The notes beneath the pieces were generated by a model, which saw nothing but the letters and a program-made list of their open reading frames with translations, was not told where the DNA came from and ran no database searches. Shown here in pieces: positions 1 through 7,612 of a stretch of DNA of 15,709 nt (the stretch's first letter is position 1; the number at the start of each line of letters is the position of its first letter). The DNA comes from Verrucomicrobiota bacterium (GTDB taxonomy: Bacteria; Verrucomicrobiota; Verrucomicrobiia; Limisphaerales; UBA11358). A program made the position numbers and the translations under genes. The stretch spans positions 1-15,709 of the forward strand of contig JAMFSG010000113.1 of the NCBI GenBank assembly GCA_026225155.1. Reading direction: 5' to 3'.

Positions 1-5
1 AAAAT

Positions 6-506
6 TTATTTCACCGAATCCGCCGGAACAATTTTCACGCTGATGAGCGTTTGTTTCGTCACGGGCCGGTCGCCGGGGCGCGTGGGCGTGGTGGCGATTT
101 TTTCCAGCACGTCGTCGCCCTTGATGAGTTTGCCGAACGCGGTGTATTGGCGGTCGAGAAAACGCGGGTCGCCGTGACAGATGAAAAATTGCGAGCCGGC
201 GGAATCGGGACTTTGCGAACGCGCCATCGAAAGCACGCCGCGCGTGTGCGCCTTGTCGTTGAACTCGGCTTTGATCTGATGGCCGGGACCGCCCGTGCCC
301 CACTGCGATTCTTTGCTGGCATCTTTCGTCAACGGATCGCCGCCCTGGATCATGAAGCCTTTGATGACGCGGTGAAAAGCCGTGCCGTCGTAAAAACCTT
401 TTTTGGCAAGATCAATGAAATTTTTGACATGGCCGGGCGCGACGTCCGGCCAGAATTCGAGAACTATTTCGCCCGCGCTGGTATTCAGAATTGCAACTTC
501 GCTCAT
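6..506 (-). CDS. Cyclophilin-type peptidyl-prolyl cis-trans isomerase, cytoplasmic
   Basis: A 166-residue single-domain cyclophilin that catalyses cis-trans isomerisation of Xaa-Pro bonds during protein folding. Seen in the sequence: the core motif FHRVIKGFMIQGGDP (residues 44-58) with the catalytic Arg at 46, and SAGSQFFI (102-109) with the substrate-pocket Gln106 and Phe108. The Trp that confers cyclosporin binding in human CypA is Leu117 here, as in many bacterial cyclophilins. There is no signal peptide or membrane segment, so it should be cytoplasmic (PpiB-like). Its length is normal for the family. The start is 29 bp downstream of the lipoprotein cyclophilin stop on the same strand, so the two are probably co-transcribed. 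The family call is secure; the paralogue name is not. Confidence 0.95.
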   Translation of the reverse strand: MSEVAILNTSAGEIVLEFWPDVAPGHVKNFIDLAKKGFYDGTAFHRVIKGFMIQGGDPLTKDASKESQWGTGGPGHQIKAEFNDKAHTRGVLSMARSQSPDSAGSQFFICHGDPRFLDRQYTAFGKLIKGDDVLEKIATTPTRPGDRPVTKQTLISVKIVPADSVK

Positions 507-535
507 AAAATTATTTTTTGGTGGTTAAATTTTTA

Positions 536-1285
536 TCACGGAATAATGGTCACGGATTTGATGTAATCAAGGTTTGGAAAATCTTTTTTCAGATAGGCAT
601 TGCCTTCGCTTTGGACGCGGCTTTGATCCGGCCCGTTGCCTTGCGGTGCGCCTTCGCCATATTCGCCGTCGATCTTGTCCACGACATCCAGACCGGAAAT
701 CACTTTGCCGAACGGCGAAAAGCCCATGCTATCAAGGTTCACGTTGTCGCCAAAATTGATGAACAACTGCGTCGAACGCGTGTTCGGGCCGGCGTCGGCA
801 AAAGTGATCGCCCCGCGCGTATTGCTGCCCTTGACCGCGTCGTCTGAAATGTTTGCGTCACGCCATTTGGCGGCAACGGCCGGATCGCCGTGAATTCCGA
901 ATTGCGCCATAAAACCCGGAATCACGCGGAAGAAAGCGATGTCAGTGAAAAACCCGGATTTGACCAGATTATAAAAACGGTCCGCGCCATTCGGTGAAAG
1001 CGAGCGCGTGACTTCGATGGTGAATTGCCCTTTCGTTGTGTCGAATAAAACTTTGAATGAATCAGGAGCCGTCGCGGTAAGTTTGGACGGATCGCTGAAA
1101 TCGCCAATCGCCGGTGCGGCGGCGGAAATGGATGCAGCATTGGTCGCGATCGAACCCGTGGCATTGCTGTTTGCGACGGTGACGGAATTGGAGCTATCCG
1201 TTTGCGGGGCGGTTTTTTCGTTGGAACATCCGGCGGCGAACAATCCGGCGACGCCGAGGCTCAAGAGTGATTTGAAAATTTTCAT
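536..1285 (-). CDS. Lipoprotein cyclophilin (peptidyl-prolyl isomerase), probably periplasmic
   Basis: A 249-residue protein with a lipoprotein signal peptide (MKIFKSLLSLGVAGLFAAGC; lipid-acceptor Cys20). Residue +2 is Ser, which by the usual rule favours the outer membrane. A Ser/Thr/Ala/Asn-rich linker to about residue 75 leads into a cyclophilin domain. Seen: FFRVIPGFMAQFG, where the usual FHR is FFR but the catalytic Arg is kept; STQLFINFGDN, where the usual SQFFI is TQLFI; and PFGKVISGLDVVDKI. It probably assists folding of exported proteins. The ATG at 1285 was preferred over a TTG 30 bp upstream because it starts directly at the lipoprotein signal; a weak GGAAA lies about 12 bases upstream. 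It sits 50 bp after the VWA gene. Its substitutions suggest a divergent subfamily, and activity is untested. Confidence 0.9.
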   Translation of the reverse strand: MKIFKSLLSLGVAGLFAAGCSNEKTAPQTDSSNSVTVANSNATGSIATNAASISAAAPAIGDFSDPSKLTATAPDSFKVLFDTTKGQFTIEVTRSLSPNGADRFYNLVKSGFFTDIAFFRVIPGFMAQFGIHGDPAVAAKWRDANISDDAVKGSNTRGAITFADAGPNTRSTQLFINFGDNVNLDSMGFSPFGKVISGLDVVDKIDGEYGEGAPQGNGPDQSRVQSEGNAYLKKDFPNLDYIKSVTIIP

Positions 1286-1335
1286 GGTGGGAAAATTTTC
1301 CAGAGCGGCGCGCAAAAGTCACGCGCGGAATGAAA

Positions 1336-2517
1336 TCATTTCTTCAACGTCCGCTGTGAACCGGTCTGCATCGAACTCGTGATGAGGCTTTCGCGGCGGG
1401 CGCGCGGCTTGTGCAACGCCAGAAAAAGGATCAGCACAATCGCCGCCAGCAACAGTCCGGTTCCCACAAAAATCAAGATACGAGTGCCACCGTCATTGTT
1501 GCTGTCGCCGCCATTGGCAGTTGCCAGCGCGCTGTTTGTTGGCGCGGCGGCAACGGAAGTTTTCGCCGTAATGGTTGAGGTTGGCACCGGTTTGGCATTT
1601 TCTGTTTCCGGCGGATTCACCAATGGTACGGGTGCGGGCGGCGGAGTTGGCGCAACGATGGCTGTTGTTCCGTCGCCACTTGCAGTCGCGGCGGCTGGCG
1701 GCGAATTTGTCACCACCGCGCGCACCGGTGGCGGCACGATTTTCGGCATGTCATTAATGTTCGTGCCAACATTAGTGCCGACGATCACAAGCGGCGGCGT
1801 AGCAATCACCGGCGGCGGCACGGGCGCGATCACCGGCGGTGGCGGCAGATTTGGCGGCGCAATTTCAATCGGCGGCGGCAGCGGCGGGAACGGCGGCAAG
1901 TCAAGATTTCCCGGCGGCACATTCACCGTTGCGCCGACAAATCCACCCCGTTGCGTCCGGATAACGAGCACGAACGGCTGACCGGATTTTTTCTGGGCCG
2001 GCTGCATCTGTTGAAAAGTCTGGTTGATACCGTCGTCGTAAGGCGTCAGCTTGAGCGTGTCCGCGCCGTCGCAAAAAATGACGATGGTCAGCCGTTCGGA
2101 ATTATTGATGACGTTGCCCAGTGTTTGGTTCAGCACGGCAAAACGGGTGTCGCCCGAATAATGTTGCCGATCGAGAAAGGCCACGAGGTTCGAGGACACG
2201 GTGGCGGCAAATTGCGGCATCCAGGTGGTCAGCGGAAATTCGCCGGTGCGGATTTTTTGGTTGAACGTCCATACGCCCACGCTGTCGCCTGCGTGCAATT
2301 CACCGCTGACGGAACTGATGAAAATATTTTTCAGTTCCAGCTTGGTCGCCGGCAGCCGTTTTTTCATCGTTGACGACGTGTCGAAAACGAACAGCCAGCG
2401 TTGCGGCGGTTCCGGCGCGGTTTGCGCCGAGGCGCGGGAAAATAAAACCTGAACTGCCAGCACGGCAAAAAGCCCGCGCGCTGCGAATTTTTTCAGGACG
2501 AATTTAAGTTTGCTCAT
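1336..2517 (-). CDS. Signal-peptide VWA-domain protein with Pro-rich stalk and C-terminal membrane anchor
   Basis: A 393-residue envelope protein of unknown specific role. Domains in order: N-terminal signal peptide (residues 1-31, ending SRASAQ); a von Willebrand factor A domain (about 40-190); a Pro-rich, low-complexity stalk (about 200-335) of PPP and Thr/Asn/Ala segments; one transmembrane helix (about 347-368); and a short basic cytoplasmic tail. The metal-ion-dependent adhesion site is recognisable: DTSST (Asp46, Ser48, Thr50 in place of the last Ser), Thr124 in SGDTRF, and Asp150 in FCDGAD. VWA domains of this type bind protein ligands through a divalent metal. The layout suggests the VWA head is displayed outside the inner membrane. 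It begins 5 bp after the YacP-like gene and precedes two cyclophilins, so a shared operon is likely. Its partner is unknown. Confidence 0.85.
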   Translation of the reverse strand: MSKLKFVLKKFAARGLFAVLAVQVLFSRASAQTAPEPPQRWLFVFDTSSTMKKRLPATKLELKNIFISSVSGELHAGDSVGVWTFNQKIRTGEFPLTTWMPQFAATVSSNLVAFLDRQHYSGDTRFAVLNQTLGNVINNSERLTIVIFCDGADTLKLTPYDDGINQTFQQMQPAQKKSGQPFVLVIRTQRGGFVGATVNVPPGNLDLPPFPPLPPPIEIAPPNLPPPPVIAPVPPPVIATPPLVIVGTNVGTNINDMPKIVPPPVRAVVTNSPPAAATASGDGTTAIVAPTPPPAPVPLVNPPETENAKPVPTSTITAKTSVAAAPTNSALATANGGDSNNDGGTRILIFVGTGLLLAAIVLILFLALHKPRARRESLITSSMQTGSQRTLKK

Positions 2518-2522
2518 GATTT

Positions 2523-2993
2523 TTAAGATAGACGGGAGAAACGATTTTGTTCGGCGCGGTTGTGACGGTTCAGATTTTCAGCCAATGTAGATAATGCGCC
2601 GTGGATCATGCCGATGAAATTCGCGCAGCTCGCGACGGAGCCGCCGAAGCCGCTGACCATGTCGCGCTCCGCATAATCATCCGTCACGACCAAAACTTCG
2701 CCGTAAGTTTGAAAGCGGTGCGCCGCGCGTTCGATCAGATCATCCGCCGTCTGGCCGCTGTTGGAAAATAAAACTTCCACCGCGCCGAGCGATTCATTTT
2801 TCGGCTTTGATTTACGATTGCCGCGCCCGTCAAAAAAAACCGTCACCGGCGTGCCGGTCGCGTCTTGATATTGCGTCAACATTTCCACCAGCGCATCCCG
2901 CGCCGTTTCAGAATGACGCGGCGCACCCTCGGCCAGTTCCGGCCAATGGTGCAGCAAACTGTAACCGTCCACGAGAATTCTCACCAACGCCAT
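2523..2993 (-). CDS. YacP/Rae1-like NYN-domain RNA endonuclease
   Basis: A 156-residue protein matching the YacP family (NYN/PIN-like fold), whose Bacillus member Rae1 cleaves mRNA on the ribosome. Seen: LVDGYSLLH (Asp9), VFFDGRGNR (Asp55), VLFSNSGQTADDLIER (Asp84-Asp85) and VVTDDYAERD (Asp105-Asp106). These acidic residues form the predicted metal-binding active site. The length is near the family norm (about 160-170) and there is no signal peptide, so the protein is cytoplasmic. It is the first gene of a probable four-gene run on the minus strand and diverges from lspA. The ATG is preceded at exactly 6 bases by TACAAT with no Shine-Dalgarno site, so the message may be leaderless. The family call is strong; ribosome-linked cleavage is known only for the Bacillus homologue. 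Confidence 0.88.
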   Translation of the reverse strand: MALVRILVDGYSLLHHWPELAEGAPRHSETARDALVEMLTQYQDATGTPVTVFFDGRGNRKSKPKNESLGAVEVLFSNSGQTADDLIERAAHRFQTYGEVLVVTDDYAERDMVSGFGGSVASCANFIGMIHGALSTLAENLNRHNRAEQNRFSRLS

Positions 2994-2999
2994 GCGTTT

Positions 3000-3005
3000 A
3001 TTGTA
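3000..3005 (-). promoter_or_regulatory. Candidate -10 box for the YacP-like gene, leaderless geometry
   Basis: The minus strand reads TACAAT followed by AAACGC and then the ATG of the YacP-like gene. If this is a sigma-70 type -10 box, transcription would begin at or next to the A of the start codon. No convincing -35 hexamer was found 16-18 bases upstream, and no Shine-Dalgarno site is present. On the plus strand the same 116-bp divergent region holds a weak candidate for lspA (TTGTTT at 3063, TTTAAT at 3085). Confidence 0.35.
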
Positions 3006-3109
3006 ACCATTTTTCGCGCCAGATAAAACGGTAATTCAACCCATTTGAAAGCGTGAATCGCATTGTTTTTTGGACAAAATGGTATTTAATGCGTGTCCAC
3101 AAATTTATC

Positions 3110-3637
3110 ATGGCAGCCAACAATCCCATTTTCGAGAAATCGAACCGCCGTATTTTCGGGCTGGCGCTCATCATCATCGCGCTCGACCAATTTGCGAAAT
3201 GGCTGGTGCTGCGTTCCATTCCTGAAGGTGATGAAAACGTCATCGTCCCCGGTTTCTTCAACCTTGCGCATCGCGCCAACACCGGCGCGGCGTGGAGCAT
3301 GTTCACCGGCAATAACACCTTGCTCGCCGTCATCGCCATCGCGGCGCTCGTCGCGCTGTTTCTCACGCGGCGGCACTTTAGCGCGGATCGTATCCTTGGT
3401 CAGATCGCGTTCGGACTGATCTTCGGCGGCATCATCGGCAACCTTGCTGACCGCCTGAATCCGCATCGTCACGCCGTCGTGGACTTTTTACATTTTTACA
3501 TGCAACGTCGCGGCAATTTGGAACCGCTTGATTTTCCCGCGTTCAATGTTGCGGACTCCGCCATCTGCACCGGCGTTGCATTGATTTTCATCATCACCTG
3601 GCGAAATGAACATGCGGTGAAGTCGGCGGCAAATTGA
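3110..3637 (+). CDS. lspA: Lipoprotein signal peptidase II
   Basis: A 175-residue inner-membrane aspartyl protease that removes signal peptides from prolipoproteins after diacylglyceryl transfer. Seen: four hydrophobic segments and the family motifs in order: IALDQFAKWLVL (Asp26 of the N-terminal D-x-x-x-K box), RANTGAAWSMF (Asn57), GGIIGNLADRL (Arg115), VVDFLHFY (catalytic Asp125) and FPAFNVADSAI (Asn146 and catalytic Asp149). The ATG at 3110 was chosen because the family usually starts shortly before the first membrane helix; in-frame starts at 3053 and 3089 would add 19 or 7 residues and cannot be excluded. No Shine-Dalgarno site is visible. It runs into rluD on the same strand, a pairing also common elsewhere. 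It would process the lipoprotein cyclophilin encoded nearby, among others. Confidence 0.95.
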   Translation: MAANNPIFEKSNRRIFGLALIIIALDQFAKWLVLRSIPEGDENVIVPGFFNLAHRANTGAAWSMFTGNNTLLAVIAIAALVALFLTRRHFSADRILGQIAFGLIFGGIIGNLADRLNPHRHAVVDFLHFYMQRRGNLEPLDFPAFNVADSAICTGVALIFIITWRNEHAVKSAAN

Positions 3638-3642
3638 TCTTT

Positions 3643-4593
3643 ATGCCCACGCGCACTGAACATTTGACCATCGAAGAATCGCTGCCTGGCGTGCGGCTGG
3701 ACGCGTTTCTGCGCGGGAAATTTCCCGACGTCTCGCGCGGCACGATGCAACGGCTGATCGAAGAAGGCCACATTCTCGTCAATGGTCAGCCGACGAGAAA
3801 CACGCATCATCCACGCGCGGGCGAAAAGATTGAAATCCGCTGGCCGGAAGCCAAACCCGCCGTTGCGCAGCCGGAAAAAATTCCGCTCGATATTTTATAC
3901 GAGGATAAAACCTTGCTCGTGCTGAATAAAACCGCCGGCATCGTCGTGCATCCTGCGGCCGGTCACGACGACGGCACGCTCGTCAATGCCCTGCTCCATC
4001 ATTGCAAAGGTTCGCTCAGCGGCATTGGCGGCGTGGCGCGACCGGGCATCGTGCATCGGCTCGACAAGGAAACCAGTGGCTGCCTCGTCATCGCGAAAAA
4101 TGACGAAACCCATCTCGCGCTTTCGGAACAATTCGCCGCGCGCGAAGTGAAGAAGTTTTACAACGCGCTCGTCTGCGGCGAACCCGCGCGCAAGAGCGGC
4201 GTGATCAAAGCCGACATCGCGCGGCACGCGACCGAACGCAAACGCATGACCGCCGTGCCCGATGGCGAAGGCCGCGCCGCGCAGACGAGTTATCGCACCC
4301 TCGAACGGCTTTACGGCGCGACGTTGATGGAGGCACAGATCCACACCGGTCGCACCCATCAAGTGCGCGTGCATTTTCAATTCCTCGGCCATCCGCTGGT
4401 CGGCGATGAAACTTACGGCGCGAAGCAGAACAAAAAAATGACCGCGCTGACCGGTTACGCCGCGCCCCGCGTGATGTTGCATGCGCGCGAACTGACCTTC
4501 ACCCATCCGCGACGGAAAAAAGAAATGACTTTTGAAGCCCCGCTGCCGGAAGATTTTTTGACGGCGTTGAAATCTTTGCGGGTAAAAAGTTAA
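3643..4593 (+). CDS. rluD: 23S rRNA pseudouridine synthase, RluD family
   Basis: A 316-residue RluA/RluD-family enzyme that isomerises specific uridines of 23S rRNA in the cytoplasm. Domains: an N-terminal S4 RNA-binding domain (about residues 15-67; GVRLDAFLRGKFPDVSRG and ILVNGQ), then the catalytic domain with LLVLNKTAGIVVHP, the active-site motif GIVHRLDKETSG (catalytic Asp141) and IHTGRTHQVRVHF followed by GHPLVGDETYG. Length and motif order are typical of RluD. The ATG at 3643 is used; a TTG at 3634, overlapping the lspA stop as TTGA with GGCGG 7-8 bases upstream, would add three residues and is a real alternative. It is co-transcribed with lspA and convergent with the histidine kinase gene. 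Exact target uridines cannot be read from the sequence. Confidence 0.94.
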   Translation: MPTRTEHLTIEESLPGVRLDAFLRGKFPDVSRGTMQRLIEEGHILVNGQPTRNTHHPRAGEKIEIRWPEAKPAVAQPEKIPLDILYEDKTLLVLNKTAGIVVHPAAGHDDGTLVNALLHHCKGSLSGIGGVARPGIVHRLDKETSGCLVIAKNDETHLALSEQFAAREVKKFYNALVCGEPARKSGVIKADIARHATERKRMTAVPDGEGRAAQTSYRTLERLYGATLMEAQIHTGRTHQVRVHFQFLGHPLVGDETYGAKQNKKMTALTGYAAPRVMLHARELTFTHPRRKKEMTFEAPLPEDFLTALKSLRVKS

Positions 4594-4657
4594 ACCGGCA
4601 ATCCGATTGGCGCGGAGGGCTAACTCCTCGATACGGAAATTTCAGGCCGGATAATTT
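4594..4657. terminator. Possible bidirectional terminator between convergent rluD and kinase genes
   Basis: The 64-bp gap between two convergent stop codons holds CCGGC (4595-4599) pairing with GCCGG (4646-4650). An inner GGAG/CTCC stem lies between them (about 4614-4626). T-rich sequence follows the outer stem on both strands (ATAATTTTT on plus, TTTAACTTTTT on minus). The stem is short and the loop long, so this is a weak candidate supported mainly by the convergent context. Confidence 0.3.
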
Positions 4658-6238
4658 TTAAGCCGCGATCTTCAAATGCGTGAGGCGGAAAATGGCACCA
4701 CGCGGTTCGTTGCCGAGGCAGACAATTTCCCAGCCGTGCGCGAGGACGTTTTGCTGCACGACGGCCAATCCAAGTCCTGTGCCTTTTTGATGCGTGGTGA
4801 AATACGGCTTGAAAATCTCCGACCGGTTTTCCAGCGGCACACCCGGACCATCGTCGCGGACTTCCAAAACCGCCTCGTTCGCGCCGGAACGCTGCGCGGA
4901 GATTTTGATCTGGCCGCCGACATCCGCCGCTTGAATGGAATTGAGCAGCAGGTTGAACAAAACTTGTCGCAACAATTGTTCGTCGGCTTCAATGGCGAGC
5001 GGGTTGTCGCCGACTTCCACGCGCAATTTTTTTTCTTCGATGTCGAAGCTCAATGTGCGGACGACTTCATTGCATGCGGGTGCAAGCGCGATCTTTGTGC
5101 GGCGCACTTCGCGCGGACGCGAGTAGTTGATGAATTCCGTCAGTTGCGCCGTCACTTTGTCCGTTTGATCCACAATGGTTTTGGATTTTTCGCGGACGTC
5201 ATTGGTCGAAGCAGGCAAGCGCGAAATCATCTGCGCCTGGCCGCGGATGATGTTCAGCGGATTGCGCGTTTCATGCGCGAGGCCGGCGGCGGCTAGATTC
5301 ATTTCTTTCAAGTGCGAATTCAATTCGCTCGCACGCACGAGGCGGATCTGCAGGTCGGCGGTCTTGGCGATGTTGCGCCACGCAAGGCCGACGCCGAGCG
5401 CGGAAATGCCGGCAAAAAAGCTGATGACGCAGCGCAGCCACCAATCCGAAACGGAGACGGCGCGGAAATTTTCCGTGGACATCGTGAGGACGAGGCCGTG
5501 CAATTCATGTGTGGCGATGAGCGTTTTGAAATCGGCCTCGGACATGGAACGCAGCCACGGCGGACGGCGGTTGCCGCGCGACCGATCGCCGGCGTCGGGC
5601 GGACGGCGGCCATCGTCCGGCGGCGGCGGCTCGATTTCTCCGGCGGCATTTGTCGGCGGCGGCGGAAAATTATTGGAGGAAAATTCACCGGCGTTCGTGC
5701 CGCCGGCAAAATCCAGCCGCAGTCCGCGGCGGGAAAAATCACGGTCGCGCGGTTCGTTGTTGGTGAAATCACGCGGCGGCGGCGGCAGGACGATCGTCGG
5801 ATTATTCGTCACGCCGGCGGTGGTGACGCTCGCGCCCTCGACCGGCAAAACAAACGTGACGTAATCGTCCGACCATTCTTCGCGCTCGGTGAGAATTTCA
5901 TGCGGCAGCAAATTGGTATTGCCGACGGCCACGACCGGTTCGCCCTCGGTATTCAACAAACCGACATAGACGAGGCCGCTGGAATTGACCAACGCGTTGG
6001 TGCGGTTGACGAGTTCATTCAGGACGGGTTCGAGCCGTTCCTGAAAAACCGTGCCGCGAAAACGCAGCGCGTGGGTGACGGCGCCGAGCGTGCTGGCGAT
6101 TTCGCGCGAGCGGTTGCGCAGGTCGGTTTTCGCCGTCTCGACGACGCGATGATGTTCCTCAACCTGCCACGCGACGACGAGCAGCCATGTTCCGAGCAAC
6201 AGCCCGGAAACCCATTTGCCGCGATGGTCAGATTTCAT
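4658..6238 (-). CDS. Membrane sensor histidine kinase downstream of the secretin genes
   Basis: A 526-residue kinase of the two-component type. Order: transmembrane helix (about 9-26); a long periplasmic sensor region (about 27-266) with an unusual Pro/Asn/Asp/Arg-rich stretch (about 150-228); a second transmembrane helix (about 267-287); a short linker; the dimerisation/phosphoacceptor domain with GLAHETRNPLNIIRG (His322); and the HATPase_c domain with N box LFNLLLNSIQAA (Asn429, Asn433), G1 box VRDDGPGVP, F box FKPYFTT and G2 box GTGLGLAVVQQ. All catalytic boxes are intact. The H box resembles the NtrB/ZraS group. It starts 40 bp after the second secretin gene on the same strand, so it may be read with the T2SS operon. 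No response regulator is in the window. The sensed signal is unknown. Confidence 0.93.
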   Translation of the reverse strand: MKSDHRGKWVSGLLLGTWLLVVAWQVEEHHRVVETAKTDLRNRSREIASTLGAVTHALRFRGTVFQERLEPVLNELVNRTNALVNSSGLVYVGLLNTEGEPVVAVGNTNLLPHEILTEREEWSDDYVTFVLPVEGASVTTAGVTNNPTIVLPPPPRDFTNNEPRDRDFSRRGLRLDFAGGTNAGEFSSNNFPPPPTNAAGEIEPPPPDDGRRPPDAGDRSRGNRRPPWLRSMSEADFKTLIATHELHGLVLTMSTENFRAVSVSDWWLRCVISFFAGISALGVGLAWRNIAKTADLQIRLVRASELNSHLKEMNLAAAGLAHETRNPLNIIRGQAQMISRLPASTNDVREKSKTIVDQTDKVTAQLTEFINYSRPREVRRTKIALAPACNEVVRTLSFDIEEKKLRVEVGDNPLAIEADEQLLRQVLFNLLLNSIQAADVGGQIKISAQRSGANEAVLEVRDDGPGVPLENRSEIFKPYFTTHQKGTGLGLAVVQQNVLAHGWEIVCLGNEPRGAIFRLTHLKIAA

Positions 6239-6278
6239 ACGTGATTTTAATTGGTCGTCAGCAATGCAAAAAACAATC

Positions 6279-7571
6279 TCAATGCTTTTTCATCGGGATG
6301 CGCTCGAGATATTGATCCAGTTCTTCTTCGGAAACTGAATTGGTTGTCATGGTGCCCTGCGCTTGCTTCGTTTCGGTGGCGGACAACGGAAGCAATTGCG
6401 ACGGTGTCTGGACGATGTGCGGGGTGAGGAAAATCAGCAATTCCGTTTTCGCGCCGCTCTTGGCGGTGGATTTGAAAAGATTTCCGAGAATCGGGATGTC
6501 GCCGAGAAATGGGATTTTCGTGTCCGATGAAGATTTGGTGCTGGAAATAAGTCCGCCGATGACTACCGGCTGCGCGTCGGGCGTCACAACCACGGTGTCG
6601 GCGATGCGCACGTCGAGGTTCGGCGCAAAAATCGCGCTGCCCAACAAACCGCCGCCTGCGATTTCCTGGCCTTGGCTGGAAGTATCCACGGAAGTGGTTT
6701 CCGGCTGGACGATCATTTGCACCAAACTATTGTCACCGATGAAAGGCGTGACGTTCAGGATGATGCCGACGTTTTGATAACCGCCTTGGATGATGGGAAT
6801 GGTCGAACTGCCGGTGCCCGTCGAATCAAAAGCCACGCCGCTCGGCAGATAAATGCTCTGGCCGACGACGATCTGCGCCAATTGTCCGTCGCGCGCCAGA
6901 ATGGACGGACGCGAAAGGATTTGCGCCTTGCCCGCCGTGGCCACCGCTTGCAGCGTCGCCGTAAAATCATTTCCCAAAACTTGATAAAGTCCGCCATTGC
7001 CCGATGCGCCGGTCAAAGTTTGCGGCAAACCAAAACTGTTGCCGAAGTTAAAACTTTGATGAACCGGTGTGATGCTGCTGGGAACGATTGTTGCGGGCGT
7101 AGTTGCAGTGGCCGGAGCAACTGTAAAATTTGTCGTATAACCAGTGATGCCCGCCAAGCTGCTGCCCAAACTGCCGCCGGTGTAACTTCCCTGCAGACCG
7201 ATTTCCGAGGCGTTATTGAGATCCACTTCCATGAAGACGACTTTGATCAACACTTGCGGTTTGGGCATGTCAAGATTGCGGATCACGTTGCTGATCTGTT
7301 CCATCGTCTGCGCATCGGCGATGACCACGAGATTGTGCGTATCCGGATCAACGGTGATCGTCGCGCTGCCGACCGTGCCGTTGTTATTGTATTGGCTGCT
7401 GGTTGAACTGCTGCCGCCGTAACCGCCACCGTAACCGCCGCCACGATTCCCGCCGCCGCCGCCATAACCTCCGAAGCCGCCGCCGCCGGTGCGTTGTTGC
7501 GCGTGAATAACCAGCGCGCCTGCGAACAGCACCAGCGCCGCGACACTGAAATGTTTCATTAAATTTTTCAT
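6279..7571 (-). CDS. gspD: T2SS secretin GspD, C-terminal half (half N3 plus beta-barrel)
   Basis: A 430-residue outer-membrane channel subunit. Order: signal peptide (residues 1-24, ending VIHAQ); a Gly-rich arm (about 29-54, GGG/GGY repeats) and Ser/Asn segment (to 64); the second half of an N3 domain (about 68-101, ITVDPDTHNLVVIADAQTME...NLD); then the secretin domain (about 104-386) with PQVLIKVVFMEV, NVGIILNVTPFI and the family signature VVIGGLISS...KIPFLGDIPILGNLF and LLIFLTPHIV. A short acidic tail with SEEELDQYLERIP follows, perhaps a pilotin-binding helix. A complete GspD is about 600-700 residues with N0-N3 fused to the barrel; here N0, N1, N2 and the first half of N3 are encoded by the preceding gene. 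The separate signal peptide and an AAGG ribosome site argue that this is a true gene, not a frameshift fragment. Confidence 0.93.
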   Translation of the reverse strand: MKNLMKHFSVAALVLFAGALVIHAQQRTGGGGFGGYGGGGGNRGGGYGGGYGGSSSTSSQYNNNGTVGSATITVDPDTHNLVVIADAQTMEQISNVIRNLDMPKPQVLIKVVFMEVDLNNASEIGLQGSYTGGSLGSSLAGITGYTTNFTVAPATATTPATIVPSSITPVHQSFNFGNSFGLPQTLTGASGNGGLYQVLGNDFTATLQAVATAGKAQILSRPSILARDGQLAQIVVGQSIYLPSGVAFDSTGTGSSTIPIIQGGYQNVGIILNVTPFIGDNSLVQMIVQPETTSVDTSSQGQEIAGGGLLGSAIFAPNLDVRIADTVVVTPDAQPVVIGGLISSTKSSSDTKIPFLGDIPILGNLFKSTAKSGAKTELLIFLTPHIVQTPSQLLPLSATETKQAQGTMTTNSVSEEELDQYLERIPMKKH

Positions 7572-7577
7572 AGTTTG

Positions 7578-7581
7578 CCTT
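7578..7581 (-). promoter_or_regulatory. Ribosome binding site of the second secretin gene
   Basis: AAGG lies 6 bases before the ATG at 7571, in the 41-bp gap after the first secretin gene. Most other junctions in this operon are stop/start overlaps, so a separate ribosome site here means the two halves can be translated independently. It also supports ATG 7571 over the in-frame ATG 12 bases downstream. Confidence 0.55.
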
Positions 7582-7612
7582 GAAATAAAATTAAGATTGT
7601 TCGCTCTAAAAA

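Noticed and set aside
1286..1315. TTG start ten codons upstream for the lipoprotein cyclophilin
   Set aside because: It would place acidic residues before the lipoprotein signal; the ATG at 1285 starts directly at a normal signal peptide.
1308..1326. Short GC-rich hairpin between the VWA and lipoprotein cyclophilin genes as a terminator
   Set aside because: The stem is only about five base pairs, with no T run on the minus strand; the genes are close and probably co-transcribed.
5312..6244. Long plus-strand open frame of 310 codons opposite the histidine kinase gene
   Set aside because: It is antisense to a gene with intact kinase motifs and has an Arg/Gly-rich composition with no domain; it reflects GC-rich codon use on the real strand.
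7572..7612. Frameshift or sequencing error as the cause of the two secretin genes
   Set aside because: The first gene ends at a stop after a low-complexity tail, and the second begins with a ribosome site and a full signal peptide, which a simple frameshift would not create.
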